A DNA stretch of 64,000 bases from JAFGBI01 sp964480725 (lineage in GTDB: Bacteria; Myxococcota_A; Polyangia; Polyangiales; Polyangiaceae), in contig CAYZQO010000002.1 in assembly GCA_964480725.1 (NCBI GenBank), forward strand, positions 62,001 to 126,000, read 5' to 3'. This document shows, one piece after another, positions 15,214 through 23,045 of the stretch. Position 1 is the first letter of the stretch, and each line of letters begins with the position of its first letter. The position numbers and the translations under genes were made by a program. The notes below the pieces were generated by a model. It did not search any database. It was not told the origin of the DNA and was given only the letters and a program-made list of their open reading frames with translations.

Positions 15214-15879
15214 ATGAACCAGTACCCCGGCGTCATCGGTCGCAAGGTCGGGATGACGCAGATCTTCACCGCCGACGGCACCGTCGTTTCCTGCACCGTG
15301 GTCGAGGCCCGCCCGATGGTCGTGGCCAAGCGCACCCAGGACAAGGACGGGTACGACGCGCTGGTCCTCGGCGTGGGTGAGCGCCAGGAGCGGCACACCA
15401 CCAAGCCGCTCGCCGGCTTCTACAAGAAGCAGAACGTGCCGGCCCGCCGCACGCTGCGTGAGTTCCGCTGTACGGCGGAGTACGCCGCGAAGTTCCAGGT
15501 GGGCCAGGAGCTGCGTCTCGACGAGGTCTTCGCCGAGGGGCAGTTCGTGGACGTGCAAGGCGTCTCCAAGGGGCGCGGCTTCACCGGCGTGATGCGGCGG
15601 TACAATTTCAAGGGCCAGACGCGGACGCACGGCACCCACGAGTACGAGCGTCACGGTGGCGCCATCGGCACCAACATGACTCCGGGGCGCACGATGCCGG
15701 GGATGAAGATGCCCGGTCAGCACGGCAATCGCACGTCGAGCGTGCTCAGCCAGCGCGTCGTCAAGGTGATCCCCGACGAGAGCCTGGTCCTCATCCGCGG
15801 CGGGATCCCCGGCGCGCGCAACGCGCTGATCGTCGTGCGCGGGGCGGTAAAGAAGCGGGGCGGCCAGCCCAAGGCGTGA
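15214..15879 (+). CDS. rplC: 50S ribosomal protein L3, isolated from the S10 operon
   Basis: Ribosomal protein L3, 221 residues. It shows the N-terminal IGRKVGMTQIFTADGTVV, the SKGRGFTGVMRRYNFKGQ core, THGTHEYERHGGAIG, and the central loop TPGRTMPGMKMPGQHGN that reaches toward the peptidyl-transferase centre. Normally rplC sits with rplD, rplW and rplB in the S10 operon. Here it is alone, divergent from rplS. The loop differs a little from the common TPGRVFKGKKMAGHMG pattern. It may be the only L3 gene, relocated, or a second copy; this window cannot decide. Confidence 0.95.
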   Translation: MNQYPGVIGRKVGMTQIFTADGTVVSCTVVEARPMVVAKRTQDKDGYDALVLGVGERQERHTTKPLAGFYKKQNVPARRTLREFRCTAEYAAKFQVGQELRLDEVFAEGQFVDVQGVSKGRGFTGVMRRYNFKGQTRTHGTHEYERHGGAIGTNMTPGRTMPGMKMPGQHGNRTSSVLSQRVVKVIPDESLVLIRGGIPGARNALIVVRGAVKKRGGQPKA

Positions 15880-16015
15880 GGCTCTGCGCGTGAGGCCGGG
15901 GCGTCGGGCCAACCCGGTCGAGAACGGGCTGCTGGGGCTAGGATTGCGCTTGGTATCTGGGAGGGGGCTTCCGTCCCGGGCCGCTCCACGGCGGGGCCCC
16001 GGCGAGGGGTGAACG

Positions 16016-17653
16016 GTGGCGTTCGAGCGTGTGCTGAGGGACTGGCTCGACGAACGGACGCTGGCGGTTTCTCCCGATCTCCTGGTGGTGGACAAGCCGC
16101 CCCACCTGCCCGTGCACGGCGGGGACGTGGCGCTCGGCGAGGATCTGGTCGGGCGGCTCGCCGCGTGGCTCGGCGCCCAGGGGGAGCCCGCCCACCTTGG
16201 CGTGCACCAGCGGCTCGACCGGGGCGCCTCCGGAGTGCTCTTCTTCACTCGATCGTCGCGCCACGACGCGGAGGTGGCGCGGGCGTTCGCGGAGCACACG
16301 GTCGAGCGCGTGTACGTCGCCGCCGTCAGGGGCGGCTCGCTGCCGGACGCGGGGGAGCTGGTCCACCACCTCGAGGTCGAGAAGGGGCGCCCCACCCGGG
16401 TGGTGGAGCGCGGCGGGCGGCTGGCTCGCGCCAGTTTCCGGGTCGTCGTCCGGCGCCACGAGCGGGCCTTGGTGGAGCTCCGGCCGGCGACCGGTCGCAC
16501 GCACCAGCTCCGGGTGCAGCTCGCCGCGGTGGGCGCGCCGATCGCGGGCGATGCCCTCTACGGTGGCGCTCCCGCGGTGCGGCTGATGCTCCACGCCACG
16601 ACCCTCGGGGTGCTCGGACGCCGGTTCAGCTCCCCCGCGCCGTCGGCGCTCCGAGCCTGGGTCGAAGGCCGTGACGAGCAGCTCGGACCGCCGGCGGAGC
16701 TCGCGCAGGCGTTGGTGGACGCGGCGTGGCTCCGCGCCCCGCTCGCGCGGGTGACGGACGCCTACCGTCTGGTCAACGGCGCTGCTGACGGCCTGCCCGG
16801 CGTCGTGGTCGACCGCTATGGGGACCACGCCGTGCTGGCGCTGGGCAGCGAGGAGGCGCTGGCGCGCGAGACGGATCTTGTCGCCGGCGTGAGCGGGATC
16901 GGCGCGCAGAGCGTGCATGTCAAGCGCCACGTCCGCGCCGATCTCCGTCGCGTGGACTTGGCGGCGGTCGCGCCGCACGGCGCGGTGGCGGGGACAGCGC
17001 CGGCGGGGCCGGTGATCGTCACCGAGCGGGGGCTGCGCCTCTCGGTGCGCCTCGACGCCGGGCTCTCCACCGGCCTCTTCGTGGATCAGCGCGAGAACCG
17101 CGCGCTGGTGCGGAGCCTCGCCGCAGGAGGCCGGGTCCTGAACCTCTTCGCCTACACCGGCTCGTTCACGGTGGCGGCGGCCGCGGGCGGCGCACGGGCG
17201 ACAACGAGCGTCGATCTCGCTCGGGCCGCGCTCGACCGCGCGCGCGAGAACCTGGGCCTCAACGGGCTCGACGGGCCGGCCCACGCGCTGGTGCCCGCGG
17301 ACGTCATCGGCTGGCTCCGGCGTGCCCGCACCCGCGGGGCGCGCTTCGATCTGATCGTCCTGGATCCGCCGAGCTTCGGCTCCGCGCGGGGCCGCGCGGG
17401 TTTCGTCGTGGCTCGCGATTTCGTCCCGGTCGCAGCCGCCGCGCTCGTCCTGCTCGAGGCTGGTGGGCGGTTGCTCGCGGTGACCAACCACCGCAAGACC
17501 TCGCCCGCGCGCCTGCGCCGGATGCTCCACGAGGCCGCGCGCGCCGCCGGTCGCGAGGTGACCGCGCTGAAGGATCTCCCGTCCGGCCTCGACTGCCCGC
17601 CGCTGCCCGACGGCCCCAGTCCCAGCAAGAGCGCGCTCGTCACCGTGCGCTGA
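16016..17653 (+). CDS. Fused RluA-type pseudouridine synthase and RlmI-type methyltransferase
   Basis: 545-residue two-domain RNA-modification enzyme. Residues about 15-200 are an RluA-family pseudouridine synthase: VVDKPPHLPVHGG, the catalytic HQRLDRGASG (Asp68), and ATGRTHQLRVQLA. Residues about 240-545 match the class I SAM-dependent RlmI/YccW family: YRLVNGAADGLPGVVVDRYG, GLSTGLFVDQRENR, the SAM-binding LFAYTGSFTVAAA near 376, and the catalytic-loop DPPSF near 450. In RlmI the N-terminus is a PUA domain; here the pseudouridine synthase takes its place. Likely substrate is 23S rRNA, inferred from family. GTG start with GAGGGG upstream. Confidence 0.9.
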   Translation: MAFERVLRDWLDERTLAVSPDLLVVDKPPHLPVHGGDVALGEDLVGRLAAWLGAQGEPAHLGVHQRLDRGASGVLFFTRSSRHDAEVARAFAEHTVERVYVAAVRGGSLPDAGELVHHLEVEKGRPTRVVERGGRLARASFRVVVRRHERALVELRPATGRTHQLRVQLAAVGAPIAGDALYGGAPAVRLMLHATTLGVLGRRFSSPAPSALRAWVEGRDEQLGPPAELAQALVDAAWLRAPLARVTDAYRLVNGAADGLPGVVVDRYGDHAVLALGSEEALARETDLVAGVSGIGAQSVHVKRHVRADLRRVDLAAVAPHGAVAGTAPAGPVIVTERGLRLSVRLDAGLSTGLFVDQRENRALVRSLAAGGRVLNLFAYTGSFTVAAAAGGARATTSVDLARAALDRARENLGLNGLDGPAHALVPADVIGWLRRARTRGARFDLIVLDPPSFGSARGRAGFVVARDFVPVAAAALVLLEAGGRLLAVTNHRKTSPARLRRMLHEAARAAGREVTALKDLPSGLDCPPLPDGPSPSKSALVTVR

Positions 17654-17676
17654 GCCGGCTGAAGCGGGCGCGCGGA

Positions 17677-17699
17677 GCGCCAATCATCAGGATTGCCGC
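17677..17699 (-). repeat. Convergent-gap palindrome, copy A
   Basis: On the minus strand: arm GCGGCAATC, 5-nt loop CTGAT, arm GATTGGCGC, with 8 of 9 pairs formed. It fills the 47-bp gap between two converging genes and ends 1 bp before the pcm stop codon. It matches the other five members of the family described in the findings but lacks the ATCAAC tail. Confidence 0.7.
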
Positions 17700-17700
17700 C

Positions 17701-18489
17701 CTAGCGCGCGCCCTCGCCCAGGAACGGCACGAAGCGGACGCCGAGCAGGCGCTCGACACGGAACGCCTCCCTGCCCCGACCCTCGCGCAGGCGCGTCCAG
17801 CGCTCGAGATCCTGGCCGAGCGACTGGGGCCCCACGGGGATGATGAGCCGGCCCCCGACGGCGAGCTGGTCGAGCAAGGGCTGCGGCACCCGCTCGGGCG
17901 CCGCGGTGACCAGGATGACGTCGAAGGGCGCCGCCTCCGGCCACCCGCGGTACCCATCGCCGATCCGCAGGGCGACGCGCGCCTCGGGGTAGCCCGCGTC
18001 GCGGAGGTTCTCCGAGCCGGAGCGCGCGACCGGCTCGAGGTACTCGATGCTGAAGGTCCTCCGGCAGAGCTCGGCGAGGACCGCGGCCTGGTATCCGCTG
18101 CCGGTGCCGATCTCCAGACAGCGGTCGCTCGGTTGGGGCGCGGCCGCCTCGGTCATGAAGGCGACGACGTAGGGCTGGCTGATGGTCTGGCCGTGGCCGA
18201 TGGACAGCGGGCGATCGGCGTAGGCCTCCGCCCGCGCCGCGGCGGGAACGAAGCGGTGGCGAGGGACGCGGCGCATCGCGTCGAGGACGCGCGCGTCCCG
18301 GATCCCCTCGGCGACCAGGGCGCGATCCACCAGCGCGTCCCGTTCGGGCTGGCGCTCCGCGCCGCGGGCGGCTTGCGGTGTCGCGGGCTCGACGGGGGGG
18401 GCGTCGGCGGAGGTCGTCGTCGCGACCTCCTGCCGCGAGCAGGCCGCCGCGAGCGCGGCGAGCCCAATGGGTCCCCAGGGCTGGTGCAC
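17701..18489 (-). CDS. pcm: Protein-L-isoaspartate O-methyltransferase, probable lipoprotein
   Basis: 262-residue isoaspartyl methyltransferase that starts repair of damaged Asp/Asn residues using SAM. Motifs: RRVPRHRFVP, ADRPLSIGHGQTISQP, the SAM motif CLEIGTGSGYQAAVLAEL, and PVGPQSLGQDL. The catalytic domain is preceded by about 45 extra residues. From the GTG at 18489 these read as a short hydrophobic segment ending L-A-A-A-C-S, a lipobox with Cys17. That implies export and lipid anchoring, unlike cytosolic E. coli Pcm. The n-region has no Lys or Arg, so the signal is tentative. It lies 31 bp after the CPBP protease gene and may share its transcript. Confidence 0.85.
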   Translation of the reverse strand: MHQPWGPIGLAALAAACSRQEVATTTSADAPPVEPATPQAARGAERQPERDALVDRALVAEGIRDARVLDAMRRVPRHRFVPAAARAEAYADRPLSIGHGQTISQPYVVAFMTEAAAPQPSDRCLEIGTGSGYQAAVLAELCRRTFSIEYLEPVARSGSENLRDAGYPEARVALRIGDGYRGWPEAAPFDVILVTAAPERVPQPLLDQLAVGGRLIIPVGPQSLGQDLERWTRLREGRGREAFRVERLLGVRFVPFLGEGAR

Positions 18490-18520
18490 CCACCGAGGAT
18501 GCCCCGTCGTTCTGTTTGGC

Positions 18521-19315
18521 TCAACCGGCCGCTTGCGCGAGCACGATGACGGCGATGGTCGCGTCGGCGATGAAGTGCGCGACGAACGGGGCGAGGAGCC
18601 CGCCGGAGGCGCGCCGGAGCACCCCGAGCAGCACGGCCCAACCGCCCGCGAGCACCATGCCGAGGGGGCCGCTCGGGATGCCGTGGGCGTGCGCCACGCC
18701 GAAGGACGCCGCCTGGATGACGATCGCCAGCGCAGGGTTGAGCGCGGCCTCGAGCCCGCGCTGGAAGACACCGCGCCAGACGATTTCCTCCAGGGCCGCG
18801 TTGGCCGCAGCGAACGCGACCCCGCCGAGGACCAGGGCGGGCAGCGGCAGTGACGGGACGTAGGCCCGGACGACCTCGGAGAGATCGGGACGCGCGACGA
18901 CGAGCCAGCCGACGAGGCCGAGCGGCGTGACCCCGCCCACGGCCAGGGTCGCCCACACCGGCAGGCGCCCGCGAGGTCCGAGCTCGGGGCGCGGGATCGC
19001 GCCGCCGGAGGTCCAGGCGGTCACCGCGTGCAGGCCGAGCGCGAGCGCCATCACCGGTTGCCAGAGCAGCCCGGTGCTCGACGCGACCAGTAGCGCCGCC
19101 GCGAGGACCGGGATCGCCCGCAGCCGCCGCGGCGCCGCGCGCCGGGCGAGCCACGCGATCCCGCCGGTCGCGAGCGCGAGGGAGAGGACCACGATGGCGC
19201 TGCGGGGGGGAGTGAGAATGGACACCCCACCGAGGAGCGCGAGCGCGACGAGCCCCGGCCAGGCCGACGAAGGAGCGAGGCGGCGGCCAGTCGGGGGCTT
19301 GGGGCGCGACGACAC
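18521..19315 (-). CDS. CPBP-family intramembrane metalloprotease
   Basis: 264-residue polytopic membrane protein with about seven hydrophobic segments and the three CPBP/CAAX-protease motifs: EEIVWRGVFQRG (EExxxR), FGVAHAHG, and HFIADATI. These residues bind the active-site metal. Bacterial members process peptides or act in bacteriocin immunity and envelope stress; the substrate here is unknown. It precedes pcm in the same direction. Confidence 0.85.
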   Translation of the reverse strand: MSSRPKPPTGRRLAPSSAWPGLVALALLGGVSILTPPRSAIVVLSLALATGGIAWLARRAAPRRLRAIPVLAAALLVASSTGLLWQPVMALALGLHAVTAWTSGGAIPRPELGPRGRLPVWATLAVGGVTPLGLVGWLVVARPDLSEVVRAYVPSLPLPALVLGGVAFAAANAALEEIVWRGVFQRGLEAALNPALAIVIQAASFGVAHAHGIPSGPLGMVLAGGWAVLLGVLRRASGGLLAPFVAHFIADATIAVIVLAQAAG

Positions 19316-19399
19316 CGAGGGCTTTGCCGTATCACGGCCGCAGCGGCGCCGGTAGGGGCGCGGGGTCCCCGTCCCCCGACGTCGTGCGCTCGGGGGCGC

Positions 19400-20398
19400 T
19401 CACCCGTCCGCGCCGAGGACCGCGTCGATCCGCTGGAGTTCGTCCGGGGTGAGTGGGGGGCTCCCGGCCGCGGCGGCGCAGTCCTGCACCTGGGCGAGGC
19501 GGCTGGCGCCGATCAGCACCGAGGTGACGGCGGGCTGCCGCAGCACCCAGGCGAGGGCGAGCTGCGCGAGCGACTGGCCGCGCTCGCGGGCGAGCCCGTC
19601 GAGCGCGCGCACCTTGGCCAGGAGCGCGTCGGTGAGGTCGCTTGGGCGGAGGAAGGGGCTTGGCCCGGCCGCGCGCGAGTCGCCGGGGACGCCGTCGAGG
19701 TAGCGATCCGTGAGCCGACCGCGTGCGAGCGGCGAGAAGGCGATGCAGCCCACGCCCTCCTCCGCGAGCACCGGCAGGAGCTCCCGCTCCACCTGGCGCT
19801 CGAGCATGCTGTAGGAGGGCTGGTGGAGGACGCAGGGCGTCCCGAGGTCGCGCAGCAAAGCGACGGCCCGGCGCGTGTCCACAGCCCCGTAGTTAGAGAT
19901 CCCGGCGTAGAGCGCCTTGCCGCTCCTCACCGCATGCGCGAGCGCGCCCATCGTCTCCTCGAGCGGCGTCTCGGGGTCGGGCCGGTGGTGATAGAAGACG
20001 TCGACGTAATCTAGCCCGAGACGGTTCAGGCTTTGGTCCAGGCTCGCGAGCAGGTACTTTCGGCTGCCGAAATTGCCGTAGGGGCCGGGCCACATCTCGT
20101 AGCCCGCCTTGGTCGAGACGACCAGCTCGTCCCGATAGGGGCCGAGGTCGCTCCGGAGCACGCGCCCCAGCGTCTCCTCGGCGGAGCCCGGCGGCGGGCC
20201 GTAGTTGTTGGCGAGATCGAAGTGAGTGATGCCGAGGTCGAAGGCGCCGACGAGCATCTCGCGCGCGGCCTCGGGCGGCGATTGACCGCCGAAGTTGTGC
20301 CAGAGCCCCAGCGACACGCGCGGCAGCAGGAGGCCGCTGCGCCCGCAGCGCTGGTAGGGCATGGTGGCGTAGCGATGGGACGCGGCTGGGTGGGTCAT
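19400..20398 (-). CDS. Aldo/keto reductase, YghZ/Kv-beta-like
   Basis: 332-residue NADPH-dependent aldo/keto reductase. The catalytic tetrad is visible as DLANNYGPP (Asp and Tyr), STKAGYEMWPGPYG (Lys) and DVFYHHRPDP (His). The WPGPYG and SRKYLLASLDQSLNRLGLDYVD stretches are typical of the E. coli YghZ (L-glyceraldehyde 3-phosphate reductase) and potassium-channel beta-subunit branch. The C-terminal SVLIGASRLAQVQD is the NADPH-binding segment. Cytosolic. A role in aldehyde or methylglyoxal detoxification is a family-based inference. Confidence 0.92.
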   Translation of the reverse strand: MTHPAASHRYATMPYQRCGRSGLLLPRVSLGLWHNFGGQSPPEAAREMLVGAFDLGITHFDLANNYGPPPGSAEETLGRVLRSDLGPYRDELVVSTKAGYEMWPGPYGNFGSRKYLLASLDQSLNRLGLDYVDVFYHHRPDPETPLEETMGALAHAVRSGKALYAGISNYGAVDTRRAVALLRDLGTPCVLHQPSYSMLERQVERELLPVLAEEGVGCIAFSPLARGRLTDRYLDGVPGDSRAAGPSPFLRPSDLTDALLAKVRALDGLARERGQSLAQLALAWVLRQPAVTSVLIGASRLAQVQDCAAAAGSPPLTPDELQRIDAVLGADG

Positions 20399-20495
20399 GA
20401 ATCGGCCTTTCCCATAGCGCGCTCCCCGGTGGCCGGCGAGATCGGTCGGGCGACGTCGCTCGCGCGCGGGGCCGCCGCGTGCTAGCGGTCACGGC

Positions 20496-21125
20496 GTGGC
20501 GAGGCGGCAGAACCCCTATCAGGGCGATCCTCGCACGCGTCAGGCGCAGGCGCTGGGCTACCCGGCGCGGAGCGTATTCAAGCTGCAGGAGATCGACCGG
20601 CGCGTGGGGCTGCTCCGCCCGGGCCTCCGGGTCCTCGATCTCGGGGCGGCGCCCGGGTCCTGGACGCTCTACGCGGGGGAGCGGATCGGACCCGGCGGGC
20701 GCGTGGTCGCGATCGATCTCAAGCCCATCACCGTCCGACTGCCGGGTCACGTGACGGCCCTCGTCGGCGACGCCCTCGCGCTCGAGGACGCCCAGCTCGT
20801 AGCGCAGGGGCCCTTCGACGTGGTGCTCAGCGACATGGCGCCGAGCACCAGCGGGGCGAAGGAGAGTGACCAGGCCCTGAGCGCGGAGCTCTTCTCGCGC
20901 GCGGTCGCGGTCGCCGAGGCCGTCGGCAAGGTGGGCTCGGCCTTCGTCGGCAAGCTCTTCATGGGGCCGGACTTCGCCGTGGCGCGCGGCGCCGTGGCCG
21001 CGCGGTACCGCGAGGTCCGGGTGATCCGCCCCGAGGGGACGCGACAGCGGAGCTCCGAGCTCTTCGTCGTCGGGCTCGGGCGCCGGGTTTCTCGAAACTT
21101 TGCCGATCCCGGGGCCTCGGGATAG
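20496..21125 (+). CDS. rlmE: 23S rRNA (uridine-2'-O-)-methyltransferase, FtsJ/RlmE family
   Basis: 209-residue SAM-dependent 2'-O-methyltransferase, expected to modify the A-loop uridine of 23S rRNA. The N-terminal ARSVFKLQEID carries the first catalytic Lys. SAM motif VLDLGAAPGSWTLYA, LSDMAPSTSG (Asp), FVGKLFMG (Lys) and RSSELFVVG (Glu) complete the K-D-K-E tetrad. Length matches E. coli RlmE. GTG start. In E. coli it neighbours ftsH; here ftsH is absent. The next gene follows after 18 bp. Confidence 0.93.
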   Translation: MARRQNPYQGDPRTRQAQALGYPARSVFKLQEIDRRVGLLRPGLRVLDLGAAPGSWTLYAGERIGPGGRVVAIDLKPITVRLPGHVTALVGDALALEDAQLVAQGPFDVVLSDMAPSTSGAKESDQALSAELFSRAVAVAEAVGKVGSAFVGKLFMGPDFAVARGAVAARYREVRVIRPEGTRQRSSELFVVGLGRRVSRNFADPGASG

Positions 21126-21143
21126 CACCCGAGCTACCCCCAC

Positions 21144-22853
21144 TTGCCTCCTCGTCCGTCTCACACCGCGCTCGTCGCGGCGGCGGCGCTCGGGCTCGCC
21201 GGTTGCTCGCTCACCCATGGCGCGGACGAGCTCGCGGTGGCGTGGGCGGCGTTCACCGGTGCCCAGCCCGTCACCGCTCCCGCGGGATCGCCGGGCCTGG
21301 CGTCCAGCGCCCCTGCGCCGAGCGCTCCCGGGGACCCCGCCGGGCCCGCTGTCTCCGGTTCCGCCGTGCCCTTCGCGGTCGCCGCGGCGACCCCGCGTCG
21401 GCCGCGCCCCCTGCGGGACGGGGTCGACCTGTCCACGGCCGATCCGGGGCGGTGGCCCGATGCCTCCGCGACGGATCTCGCCGACGTCTCCGGCCGAACC
21501 GGGACGCCCGCCACGTCGTCCTCCGTGCGTGTGTCGATCGATCCAGCGCGCGCGCTGGCCGCCCTCGCGCAGCAGACGTTCGTGGTCGCCGCACCCCGTC
21601 ACGGGGCCGCCAAGCTCGGCTTCCTCCGGACCGGCGCCGTCGTCTCCCGATCGGCCGAGCCAGTGGGCTTCTCGGGTTGCAGCGAGGGGTGGTACGCGAT
21701 CGAGCCCGAGGGGTACGTGTGCGTCGGCCAGTCCGCGACCCTGGACCTGGAGCACCCGCTGGTGGTCGCGGCGCGCCGGAGGCCCGACCGCGAGGCGCCG
21801 CTGCCCTACTCGTACGGGATCTCCGCGAGGCCGACCCCGCACTTCTACGTCAAGGTCCCGACGCCGGCGGAGCAACGCGCCCAGGAGCCCGATCTGGCGG
21901 GCCACCTCGCTGCGGCCAGCGCGAGCGCGTGGAGCGACGTCGAGGTCGGCGAGGTGCCGGAGTTGCTGCGGGACGGCCGTCGCTCCCCCACCGTGCGACG
22001 GCTGTCCTACTCGCGCCCGACAGTGTCTCTCGGTCGTGCCGAGACCAAGAGCGGCTTCGCGCTGCTGGAGCTCTTCGAGGCCGAGGGGCGGCGCTGGGCG
22101 ATCAACGCGGAGCTCGAGGTGATGGCGCTCGATCGTCTCCGTCCCGTCACGGCGAGCCGCTTTCGTGGCCTCCCGCTCGACGACGAGCTAACGCTCCCCG
22201 TCGCCTTCGTCCATGGACACGCCCAGCGTCTCTACACGGGCGATCCCGCTCAGGGGTTGACGGCGGGTCGCACGCTCGAGTTCCGTGAGGCCGTCCCGCT
22301 CACCGGGCGCGAGGCCCGGAGTGCTGGCGCGCGCTTCCTGCAGACCCGGCGCGGGGAGTGGGTGAGGGACGAACGACTGATTCGGGTCCCTCCCCTCCGC
22401 ACGCGGCCCGCGTGGGCCACCGAGGGCAGGACGTGGCTCGACGTCTCCATCCTCAGGCAGACGCTCATTGCCTACGAGGGCACACGGCCCGTCTACGTCA
22501 CGCTGGTGTCGACCGGGATCGACGGGCTCGGCGATCCGGAGCAAACCCACGCGACCGTACGCGGGCAGTTCCTCGTGCACACCAAGCACGTCTCGGTCAC
22601 CATGGATGGCGACGAGGTGGGTGACGAGTTCGATCTCCGCGATGTGCCCTGGGTGCAGTATTTTACCGCCGGGTACGCGCTGCACGCCGCCTACTGGCAC
22701 GATGGATTCGGTTCGCCGCGGAGCCACGGCTGCATCAACCTCTCGCCGATCGACGCTGCCTGGCTCTTCGAGTGGACGGACCCGCCGGTGCCGGAACGCT
22801 GGCACGGGGCGCTGTCGCTGCGCGAGGGAACGCTCGTCTACGTGCACCCGTAG
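21144..22853 (+). CDS. L,D-transpeptidase (YkuD) lipoprotein
   Basis: 569-residue envelope enzyme. A lipoprotein signal (ALGLAGCS) is followed by an Ala/Pro-rich linker, an SH3-like region about 130-230 (FVVAAPRHGAAKLGFLRTGAV), a long middle region, and a C-terminal YkuD domain with the catalytic motif SHGCINLS and upstream HAAYWH. YkuD enzymes make 3-3 cross-links in peptidoglycan or attach proteins to it. The start is a TTG at 21144, 18 bp after rlmE. It is much longer than minimal L,D-transpeptidases (150-300 residues), so the N-terminal half may bind the cell wall. Confidence 0.9.
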   Translation: MPPRPSHTALVAAAALGLAGCSLTHGADELAVAWAAFTGAQPVTAPAGSPGLASSAPAPSAPGDPAGPAVSGSAVPFAVAAATPRRPRPLRDGVDLSTADPGRWPDASATDLADVSGRTGTPATSSSVRVSIDPARALAALAQQTFVVAAPRHGAAKLGFLRTGAVVSRSAEPVGFSGCSEGWYAIEPEGYVCVGQSATLDLEHPLVVAARRRPDREAPLPYSYGISARPTPHFYVKVPTPAEQRAQEPDLAGHLAAASASAWSDVEVGEVPELLRDGRRSPTVRRLSYSRPTVSLGRAETKSGFALLELFEAEGRRWAINAELEVMALDRLRPVTASRFRGLPLDDELTLPVAFVHGHAQRLYTGDPAQGLTAGRTLEFREAVPLTGREARSAGARFLQTRRGEWVRDERLIRVPPLRTRPAWATEGRTWLDVSILRQTLIAYEGTRPVYVTLVSTGIDGLGDPEQTHATVRGQFLVHTKHVSVTMDGDEVGDEFDLRDVPWVQYFTAGYALHAAYWHDGFGSPRSHGCINLSPIDAAWLFEWTDPPVPERWHGALSLREGTLVYVHP

Positions 22854-22854
22854 G

Positions 22855-23027
22855 TCTGCAATCGGTTTGACGGCCGCGGGGAATCAACGACCTAGAGCAC
22901 CGAGCGAGCAGCAGACCTTGCCAAAGGCGCCCTGACAGACGCCCGCTCGCCCCTGGCAACCAGTGGTGCCAGGGGGGCGTTCATCGGGGCGCCGACGCCG
23001 TTGGCGAGCCGATCGGTGTTCTGGCGC
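22855..23027 (+). repeat. Long dispersed repeat, copy 1 (contains palindrome copy B)
   Basis: About 170 bp strongly similar to 49376-49549. It begins with a decayed 9-5-9 palindrome (GCAATC-GGTTT-GACGGCCGC, 22855-22877), then GAATCAACGACCT and GAGCACCGAGCGAGC. It also contains a 9-bp hairpin CCCCTGGCA-N8-TGCCAGGGG (22951-22976) and a 26-bp block beginning GGCAACCAGTGG that is identical in both copies. It fills the convergent gap between the L,D-transpeptidase and the TPR protein. Confidence 0.85.
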
Positions 23028-23045
23028 GCTACCCGCGCCGTCGCG

